Below the pieces are notes generated by a model. The model was given only the letters and a program-made list of their open reading frames with translations, made no database searches and was not told where the DNA came from. The position numbers were made by a program, and so were the translations under genes. From JBBQZU01 sp041749535 (GTDB lineage Bacteria > Bacteroidota > Bacteroidia > Flavobacteriales_D > Cryomorphaceae), in the NCBI GenBank assembly GCA_041749535.1, contig JBGTBE010000051.1:1-29210 (forward strand): a stretch of 29,210 bases of DNA, given 5' to 3'. Shown one piece after another: positions 23,590-29,210 of this stretch; positions within the stretch are counted from its first letter, which is position 1, and the number at the start of each line of letters is the position of its first letter.

Positions 23590-25055
23590 CAGGCGTGAAG
23601 GATTTTGAAGGATTCGTTCAATTCTTGCATATCATCGAAAGGGTGCTTCACACCAGCCACTTCCTGGTATTTCTCATGCCCTTTGCCAGCCACCAATATG
23701 ATGTCACCTGTTTTGGCCAGGCTGCAAGCCAGTCGTATGGCTTCCTTTCGGTTCACCACCACCAGTGTTTTCTTATAGTCTACAGCTTCTACACCTGCCT
23801 TCATCTCCGCGATAATGGCTTCCGGGTCTTCAGACCTTGGATTGTCTGAGGTAAAAATTACCCGGTCACTTAACTTACATGCTATTCTTGCCATCTCAGG
23901 CCGTTTGGTTCTGTCGCGGTCGCCACCACATCCTATCACGGTATATACCTGCTCATTTCGGGTGCGAATGTCCTCTATGGTTTTGAGCACATTCTTGAGG
24001 GCGTCAGGGGTATGTGCATAATCTACAATGGCTGTTACATTGCCGGGGCTTTTTATATACTCAAATCGCCCAGCCGGGGGGCTCACCGTACTCAGGGCAG
24101 TGAGCACATCAAGTTTTGGCAAGCCCATTTCGATGGCGGTTGCGTATACCGCGAGAATGTTGTAGGCGTTGAAGCGACCCACGAGCTTCGTGTAAAGATC
24201 CATCCCATCAATCGAAAGTTGAAGTCCGGCAAATTGGTTTTCCACTATTCTCGCCCGAAAATCAGCCATGGACTTCACTGCATAGGATCTCTGAATGCCT
24301 GCCTTGCAATGCTGTAACATAGTAGCCCCGTGCCTATCGTCAGAGTTTACAATGGCAAAAGACTCCTTGGGCAGCATATCAAACAAGAGCTTCTTAGCGC
24401 CTATGTACGCATCGAAGGTTACGTGGTAGTCGAGATGGTCATGTGTAATATTGGTAAATACCCCTCCCGCGAAACGTATACCGCTCACCCTATGCTGATG
24501 CAGGGCATGTGAACTCACTTCCATCATACAATAGGTACATTCCGCATCCACCATCTGTCTGAGCATGGCGTTGAGTGCAATGGCATCTGGGGTAGTGTGG
24601 GTGGCATTCAGCACCTGGTGGTTTATTCTGTTCTCCACAGTACTAATCAGCCCTGCTTTTTTGCCGAGAAGGCGAACAAGCCTGTACAACAATGTAGCAC
24701 AGGTCGTCTTGCCATTGGTGCCTGTTATCCCAATTAGTTTCAGCTCGCTGCTTGGGTTGTCATAGAAGTTCGATGCCAAAATACCGAGCGCAGCGTGGGC
24801 ATTCTCTACCTTCACATAAGTAACTCCTTGTTTGCGCATGGAGGGTAGCTCTTCACACACCACTGCAATTGCACCTGCTGATACGGCCTGGTCTATGAAT
24901 GCGTGCCCATCTACCTGGGTGCCGCGTACTGCGACAAACAGCGTGAAGTGTCCCACCTTTCTTGAGTCGAAGGCAAGGGAGTCAATAGCGAGGTTGGTAA
25001 TTCCCGCAATCTCCTGTACACGCACCTGGTACAATATGTCCTGAAGTAATTTCAT
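23589..25055 (-). CDS. murE: UDP-MurNAc-tripeptide synthetase MurE, meso-DAP-adding
   Basis: 488 residues from the ATG at 25055, one base after the ftsI stop; an in-frame TTG at 25070 would overlap ftsI and is not needed. MurE adds the third residue of the stem peptide. The P-loop GTNGKTT is at 112-118, THTTPD at 152-157 and MEVSSHAL at 178-185 contact the UDP-MurNAc dipeptide, and THDHLDYH (204-211) and the Lys221 region are in the ATPase domain. The DNPR motif at 404-407 is the specificity signature for meso-diaminopimelate rather than lysine. Length and all motifs are typical, and the enzyme is predicted to be active. Confidence 0.98.
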   Translation of the reverse strand: MKLLQDILYQVRVQEIAGITNLAIDSLAFDSRKVGHFTLFVAVRGTQVDGHAFIDQAVSAGAIAVVCEELPSMRKQGVTYVKVENAHAALGILASNFYDNPSSELKLIGITGTNGKTTCATLLYRLVRLLGKKAGLISTVENRINHQVLNATHTTPDAIALNAMLRQMVDAECTYCMMEVSSHALHQHRVSGIRFAGGVFTNITHDHLDYHVTFDAYIGAKKLLFDMLPKESFAIVNSDDRHGATMLQHCKAGIQRSYAVKSMADFRARIVENQFAGLQLSIDGMDLYTKLVGRFNAYNILAVYATAIEMGLPKLDVLTALSTVSPPAGRFEYIKSPGNVTAIVDYAHTPDALKNVLKTIEDIRTRNEQVYTVIGCGGDRDRTKRPEMARIACKLSDRVIFTSDNPRSEDPEAIIAEMKAGVEAVDYKKTLVVVNRKEAIRLACSLAKTGDIILVAGKGHEKYQEVAGVKHPFDDMQELNESFKILHA

Positions 25056-25056
25056 G

Positions 25057-27177
25057 TCAGGAGAGTTCAATAAATATTAGTTTCCCATCTGAGGCTGGCG
25101 CACCCGGCGGCAGACTTTGCTTCTTAATCATACCAAGTCCGGAAACCTGCACTTTGAGACCTGCAGCTTCGAGCAGGTATATTCCATCTCTAAGGCCCAT
25201 GCCGATTACATTGGGGACTTTCCCTTCGGGAATGCTGCGCTTCTGCACACCTACCTGGTCGGGAAGCGTTGTGGTGGTAACCCAGGGCGCATCATCACTT
25301 TCATCGGCAATGGCCACACCAAAAGTTTCAAAAATGTATTTGAGGTCGGTTGAAAACCCGCTTTTGGAAACTGGCACATGGTAAGCCACGGAGTTGAGAT
25401 CTGGCGCTATTTCCTTGTGAAGATCCAAGCGGTCAACAAATATCTTATCTGCAATCTCCTTGAACACAGGGCCTGCGACTGCTCCACCGTAATATACAAA
25501 GCTCTTCAACCCATATACCACAACGATGCAGGAGTATTCAGGTGCTTCAGCCGGGAAGTATCCAACAAATGAAGCCTGGTATTTCTTCTTGTCTTCTGAT
25601 TTGTACCCCAGGCCTTTATTTGCAATGAGTGCAGTGCCAGTTTTGCCAGCTACTGAGTACGAATTGGACATTAGATTTGCAGCGGTGCCCTCTTCGGTTA
25701 CCACGCTCTCCAGCATGATCTTCGCCTTTCGAATTGTTTCGCGTGAAGCGATGCTGTGGTGAAGGACTTCGGGTTTCACCTTGCGCACCAGCTTGCCATT
25801 GCGTCGTATTTCCTTTACAAACTGTGGCTTCACCATCACCCCATCATTTGCAACAGCATTATAAAAGGCAAGTGTTTGAAGTGGGGTCATCATGGTTTCA
25901 TACCCAATGCTCATCCAAGGAAGGGATATACCCGACCATGAAGGGTCAGAAGGGTCTTTGATTACAGGTGTTCCTTCGCCAGAAATATCAATCCCAAGCG
26001 GATGCCCCAACCCCATCCTTTGAAGTCTGTCAGTAAAAGCACGGGGATTTTTTTGGTAGCGGTCTTGTATGAGCTTTGATACGGCAACATTGGAAGATTT
26101 CTGGAATCCAGTGAGTACATCTATTTTACCATACCCGCCTTTATCGCGCTCACTGTCATACATTACCTTGTCATAGAACCGGTGCGTTCCATTGCCTGTT
26201 TCCACAGAGTCATCCAGGCTGAGCAAGCCATCTTCGAAGGCTGCCATGAGCGAAGCAAGCTTAAATGTAGAACCAGGTTCAGAAGATTCGCCGATGGCAT
26301 AATTATATACCTCCCGGTAGGTACTGTCTTTGGTTAAAGTGAGGTTTGCGATTGCTTTTACCCGGCCAGTTTTCACTTCCATTACAATGGCACAGCCATA
26401 CTGGGCGTTTCTTTTGGATAGTTGCTTGAGCAATGCGCTTGTAGCTACATCTTGTATCCCTACATCTATGGTAGTGTACAAATCGCTTCCATCTTCGGGG
26501 TCTACCAAATTATCGCTGTTCACGGGCATCCAGGTTCCGCCGGCAAGCCTTTTCTCATAGCGTTTGCCAGGCGTGCCGGCCAATACGTCATTGTAAGCCC
26601 CTTCAAGACCTACCCTCTGGGTGCCTTCCTTGTCATACCCTATCGTGCGGGCTGCCAAGTTGGGGTAAGGCACCTTACGGATAATGTTCTTTTCAATTAC
26701 AAGTCCACCCGAATACCTGCCCAGGTTCCACAGGGGAAGCGCTCTGGCTTTTTGCATCTGATCAAACTCCACCCCGCCTTTTACCAAATAATACCTGCTG
26801 CCTTGCTCATAAGCCTTGCGCAAATTTGATGCGTAGATCGCGGCGCTCTTGTCGCGAAATAGATTGCTCAGACCCCCAGCAAGGGAATCCACTTTCGAAT
26901 TAAAGGTTGCACGGTCTAATTTGCTCGCTCTCAAATCCATTCTAAGCTCATAAATCGGAATGGACGTGGCGAGTATGGTGCCGTTTTCGGCAAATATGTT
27001 TCCACGTGTAGGGGTAATTTCGTGCAGCTCAGTGGTGAGGCGATCTACTTTCTTCTGCCATTTGGCGCCATCTACGAGCTGCACCATCGCGATTTTGCCC
27101 ACGATGAAAAGTGATAACAGACAGAATCCAAGGAAAACGATGTATGCCTTGTTGATAATGGTTCTTCGCTCTGCCAT
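25057..27177 (-). CDS. ftsI: Septal transpeptidase FtsI (PBP3-type) with PASTA domain
   Basis: 706 residues, a class B penicillin-binding protein that cross-links septal peptidoglycan as the partner of FtsW. There is a short cytoplasmic end, one membrane helix (AYIVFLGFCLLSLFIVG, 11-27), a pedestal or dimerisation domain at about 50-225 beginning TPTRGNIFAENG, and a transpeptidase domain at about 235-590. The latter has Ser303 in STFK (303-306), SSN (361-363) and KTGT (512-515). The tail has one PASTA domain at about 645-706 (VPNVIGMGLRDGIYLLEAAG). Bacteroidota FtsI proteins often carry this domain, whereas E. coli FtsI does not. The ATG lies 3 bases after the ftsL stop. Confidence 0.97.
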   Translation of the reverse strand: MAERRTIINKAYIVFLGFCLLSLFIVGKIAMVQLVDGAKWQKKVDRLTTELHEITPTRGNIFAENGTILATSIPIYELRMDLRASKLDRATFNSKVDSLAGGLSNLFRDKSAAIYASNLRKAYEQGSRYYLVKGGVEFDQMQKARALPLWNLGRYSGGLVIEKNIIRKVPYPNLAARTIGYDKEGTQRVGLEGAYNDVLAGTPGKRYEKRLAGGTWMPVNSDNLVDPEDGSDLYTTIDVGIQDVATSALLKQLSKRNAQYGCAIVMEVKTGRVKAIANLTLTKDSTYREVYNYAIGESSEPGSTFKLASLMAAFEDGLLSLDDSVETGNGTHRFYDKVMYDSERDKGGYGKIDVLTGFQKSSNVAVSKLIQDRYQKNPRAFTDRLQRMGLGHPLGIDISGEGTPVIKDPSDPSWSGISLPWMSIGYETMMTPLQTLAFYNAVANDGVMVKPQFVKEIRRNGKLVRKVKPEVLHHSIASRETIRKAKIMLESVVTEEGTAANLMSNSYSVAGKTGTALIANKGLGYKSEDKKKYQASFVGYFPAEAPEYSCIVVVYGLKSFVYYGGAVAGPVFKEIADKIFVDRLDLHKEIAPDLNSVAYHVPVSKSGFSTDLKYIFETFGVAIADESDDAPWVTTTTLPDQVGVQKRSIPEGKVPNVIGMGLRDGIYLLEAAGLKVQVSGLGMIKKQSLPPGAPASDGKLIFIELS

Positions 27178-27180
27178 GGT

Positions 27181-27555
27181 CTATTTCTTCTTCCTTGATG
27201 AGCGGTTAGAACGGAGAATGGAAGGTGGCGTGCGCGACTCTATGAGCCCCAGGTGCCGTATAGACTCTGAGAGACTGCTTCGCTGCTTGAGTTTTTCAAG
27301 TCGCGCGTTGGCAGAAAGATTGCGCGATTTGCTCTCACGAAGGCTCGCTTCTGCCTGCAGGTGGGCTTTGATGTTCTTTTCAGCAAAATAGCCATAGCTT
27401 ATGTAGCACAGCATCATGGCAACGATAAAGAAGATGAAGGGCATGTTTGCCTGCACGTATTCTCTGGTGAGAAAACGCCCGCTCAACAGGATGTTCACAG
27501 CCCTTATGAAATTGGGCTTTCTTTGAATTGCTGTATTTCCGCTACTCTTACTCAT
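27181..27555 (-). CDS. ftsL: FtsL-like division protein
   Basis: 124 residues. Sequence similarity to E. coli FtsL is poor, as always in this family, so the call rests on position between rsmH and ftsI and on architecture: a basic cytoplasmic end of about 37 residues, one hydrophobic helix (MPFIFFIVAMMLCYISYGYF, 38-57), then a periplasmic helix with a heptad-like pattern (ASLRESKSRNLSANARLEKL) and a basic C-terminus (SNRSSRKKK). FtsL joins FtsQ and FtsB to activate FtsW and FtsI. It overlaps the rsmH stop by eight bases (ATGAGTAA). Confidence 0.88.
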   Translation of the reverse strand: MSKSSGNTAIQRKPNFIRAVNILLSGRFLTREYVQANMPFIFFIVAMMLCYISYGYFAEKNIKAHLQAEASLRESKSRNLSANARLEKLKQRSSLSESIRHLGLIESRTPPSILRSNRSSRKKK

Positions 27556-28459
27556 TCTTTATGGCAACCCGCAGCTTAGCACTGCGGGATCTTGTATTTC
27601 TTTCAATTTCCATTTGGGTAGGCACAATGGGCATTCCCGGCATTGGTGTAAATGGTCGAATGTGGTTACCGAAGAAATCTTTCTCTAGCTTGTCTTCTGC
27701 ATTTCCGCTGCGCATGAAGCTTTTGACCATCCTGTCTTCAAGGGAGTGGTATGCAATGACCACTAACCTTCCACCAGGTTTGATTACATCGGCAGCCTGA
27801 CCCAGCAATAACTCCAGCGCTTTCATTTCGGCATTCACCTCTATCCTTAAAGCCTGAAAAAGCTTTGCCAAATACCTGTTTTGCTTAGGGTCATGGCTCA
27901 GCGGCAGGAGCAATTCAATAAGCCGACCTGTGGTTTGTATTGGAGCTTCAGTCCGGCTTGCTACAATCCGGGAGGCAATTTTGCGCGATTCCCTCAGCTC
28001 CCCATATTCCCAAAAGATCCTGGCCAAGTCTATTTCGCTGTATGTGTTCACAACCTTCGCGGCAGTTAATTTTGCTGCCCGGTCCATGCGCATATCCAGC
28101 GGAGCATCAGAGCGAATGGAGAACCCACGGTCTGCCAAATCGAACTGATGAGAGGAAACACCCAGATCAGCCAATATGCCATCAACCATGTCAATGCCCA
28201 TAAACTTCAGGTGGTTTTTAACGAACCTAAAGTTGGCCGGAATAAAATGAAATCGCTGATCTTCAGGGATATTCTCCTTAGCATCCTGGTCCTGATCGAA
28301 CCCAATCAACTTGCCATTTACACCCAATCTGGAAAGAACTTCGCGGGTGTGTCCTCCCCCGCCAAAGGTGGCATCCACATAGATGCCGTTGGTATCTTGA
28401 ATCAACCTATCCACACTCTCCTGCAAAAGCACGGGGGTGTGGTAGGGCTCAATCGTCAT
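27548..28459 (-). CDS. rsmH: 16S rRNA (cytosine1402-N4)-methyltransferase RsmH
   Basis: 303 residues (also called MraW). It methylates N4 of C1402 in the decoding region of 16S rRNA using SAM. Motif I is VDATFGGGGHTREVL (28-42) with the usual Gly run, the D/E position LIGFDQDQDA follows, HYHTPVL is EPYHTPVL here, and DGILADLGVSSHQFD and RVNAEM-like RIEVNAEMKALE are visible. The C-terminus has VVIAYHSLEDRMVK, the family signature. The length is typical. It overlaps mraZ by 11 bases and ftsL by 8 bases. The gene is conserved next to mraZ in most bacteria although its role is translational. Confidence 0.98.
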   Translation of the reverse strand: MTIEPYHTPVLLQESVDRLIQDTNGIYVDATFGGGGHTREVLSRLGVNGKLIGFDQDQDAKENIPEDQRFHFIPANFRFVKNHLKFMGIDMVDGILADLGVSSHQFDLADRGFSIRSDAPLDMRMDRAAKLTAAKVVNTYSEIDLARIFWEYGELRESRKIASRIVASRTEAPIQTTGRLIELLLPLSHDPKQNRYLAKLFQALRIEVNAEMKALELLLGQAADVIKPGGRLVVIAYHSLEDRMVKSFMRSGNAEDKLEKDFFGNHIRPFTPMPGMPIVPTQMEIERNTRSRSAKLRVAIKNE

Positions 28460-28916
28460 CCTTGTCAGTTTTTACGCCACCCATCACATCTTCAGCGAGC
28501 GACGCCATATCTTCATCACTATTCAGCATGGCTTCATATTTGGCTTTGTCCCAAATTTCAATTCGGTCTCCGCTACCCGCCACTTTCAATTCCTTCGTTA
28601 ATCCAGCAAAACCAGCCAGTGCTGAGGGAATCAACAACCTACCCACTGCGTCTAGCTCCACCGGAGTGGCGCCGTTGTGAAACCTTCTGATAAATCGCAC
28701 ATTCTTGGCCACAAACCTGTTCAGCTTGCTGATTTCAGCTTGGACACCCACCCACTGCTGGGCAGGGTATAGCACCAAACACGACTCAAACATGTCGCGA
28801 TTTATCACAAAACCCTCATGCAATACTTCCTGCAATTGTTTCTTCAATCCTGCAGGAAACATCATGCGGCTCTTGTCATCCAGCTTACAATCGTATTCTC
28901 CAAGTAGGTTTAGCAT
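28449..28916 (-). CDS. mraZ: Transcriptional regulator MraZ
   Basis: 155 residues from the ATG at 28916. A GTG-started frame from 28958 is possible on paper, but its first codons lie on the MraZ binding repeats and conserved sequence begins only at LLGEYDCKLDDKSRMMFP. The protein has two AbrB/SpoVT-like halves, each with a D-x-K-x-R-[ML] swapped-hairpin signature: LDDKSRMMFPAGLK near 11-24 and LDAVGRLLIPSALAGFAGL near 102-120. MraZ forms a ring-shaped oligomer that binds direct repeats in front of its own gene and represses (or in some bacteria activates) the dcw operon. It is the first gene of the operon here. The C-terminal acidic tail is KTDKDDD. Confidence 0.97.
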   Translation of the reverse strand: MLNLLGEYDCKLDDKSRMMFPAGLKKQLQEVLHEGFVINRDMFESCLVLYPAQQWVGVQAEISKLNRFVAKNVRFIRRFHNGATPVELDAVGRLLIPSALAGFAGLTKELKVAGSGDRIEIWDKAKYEAMLNSDEDMASLAEDVMGGVKTDKDDD

Positions 28917-28952
28917 GGGCACAATTTCACCATCGCTAAGGTAGAAAAACTT

Positions 28953-28978
28953 TCCCACTCCATCCCACTTCCCTCCCT
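28953..28978 (-). promoter_or_regulatory. MraZ operator, TGGGA direct repeats
   Basis: On the minus strand, TGGGA occurs at 28967-28963 and again at 28957-28953, exactly 10 bases apart (five-base spacer), with two further AGGGA-type copies just upstream at 28978-28974 and 28974-28970. Direct repeats of TGGG(A/G) at 10-base spacing are the experimentally defined MraZ binding site in E. coli and related motifs in other phyla. The site lies 37 bases ahead of the mraZ ATG, so it implies autoregulation of the dcw operon. Confidence 0.8.
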
Positions 28979-29087
28979 AATTTACCACAATGTTGAAAAG
29001 TTTTGTTCTCTGGGCCACTTAAAATCAGATTAGGAGCAGATTCTGGGCGTGGGAGAGCCATGATAAATATCGGTGAAACACAGGGGC

Positions 29088-29101
29088 TCAGAATTTTCTG
29101 A
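29088..29101. promoter_or_regulatory. 14-base palindrome between divergent genes
   Basis: TCAGAATTTTCTGA is a perfect palindrome located about 170 bases upstream of mraZ and about 100 bases before the divergent start at the right edge. It is operator-like in size but matches no site I know. The rest of 28979-29173 shows no gene and no unambiguous promoter for mraZ. Confidence 0.3.
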
Positions 29102-29173
29102 AACTGCATTTATCAACATCATTGTGTGAAAGGCATAAAGAAGTATCGTTCAGACATACCAAATCAAAAAGTA

Positions 29174-29181
29174 TATATTTG
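29174..29181 (+). promoter_or_regulatory. Candidate -7 element for a gene leaving the window
   Basis: TATATTTG exactly matches the Bacteroidota -7 consensus TAnnTTTG and lies 16 bases before an ATG at 29198 that is open to the end of the window. A matching -33 element is not clear. Confidence 0.4.
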
Positions 29182-29197
29182 AACACAACAGCTCAAG

Positions 29198-29210
29198 ATG
29201 GATATAGAAT
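29198..29210 (+). CDS. Possible start of a divergent gene, cut by the window
   Basis: ATG GAT ATA GAA (MDIE) at the right edge, 16 bases after a good -7 element. Only four codons are visible, so neither the gene nor its product can be confirmed. Confidence 0.25.

Noticed and set aside
25057..25260. PASTA domain of FtsI as a sign of Gram-positive origin
   Set aside because: PASTA tails also occur on FtsI proteins of Bacteroidota, and the gene fits its operon in every other respect.
1..29210. tRNA, rRNA, CRISPR arrays or riboswitches
   Set aside because: I saw no cloverleaf with a conserved T-loop, no spaced direct-repeat array and no known riboswitch core on either strand.

Overview
The window is chromosomal DNA of a Gram-negative Bacteroidota bacterium. 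The division and cell-wall (dcw) cluster has the order usual in that phylum (mraZ-rsmH-ftsL-ftsI-murE-mraY-murD-ftsW-murG-murC-ftsQ-ftsA-ftsZ, without murF, ddl or murB). MraY is long, FtsI carries a C-terminal PASTA domain, FtsZ has a very long linker, and several upstream regions carry matches to the Bacteroidota -7 element TAnnTTTG. I cannot resolve the genus. MurE carries the DNPR signature, so the peptidoglycan should contain meso-diaminopimelate.

Positions 1-1770 are accessory. They hold an AT-rich orphan gene with a HEPN-like RX4H motif, a strong bidirectional terminator, the 3' end of a fibronectin type III gene, and an IS66-family remnant that has an internal deletion and cuts the FN3 gene. 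Positions 2030-5814 encode a large CheB-CheR-PAS-histidine kinase hybrid and a stand-alone receiver protein. Positions 6038-9579 are a run of small plus-strand genes: a gene frameshifted at an A-run, a two-helix membrane protein, two small exported proteins, an SRPBCC/AHSA1 protein and a uracil-DNA-glycosylase-like protein. An aldehyde dehydrogenase (minus strand) and a DUF1579 protein (plus strand) diverge from a shared 270-base spacer.

From 28916 down to 12555 on the minus strand lies the dcw operon, with most genes overlapping or a few bases apart, followed by yqeY. MraZ has a textbook operator (TGGGA repeats with 10-base period) upstream of its own start. The operon encodes the steps from UDP-MurNAc to lipid II (MurC, MurD, MurE, MraY, MurG; MurF lies elsewhere) and the septal machine (FtsZ, FtsA, FtsQ, FtsL, FtsW, FtsI).

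The most unusual observation is a pair of intact, translationally coupled small genes inserted between murD and ftsW (20463-20993 and 19945-20466). Each encodes only a Mur-ligase C-terminal domain, homologous to the C-terminal third of the adjacent MurD, without the UDP-binding or ATPase domains. Both have changed active-site residues and share a derived H-x-R-D signature. They look like two non-catalytic MurD-derived proteins embedded in the division operon.
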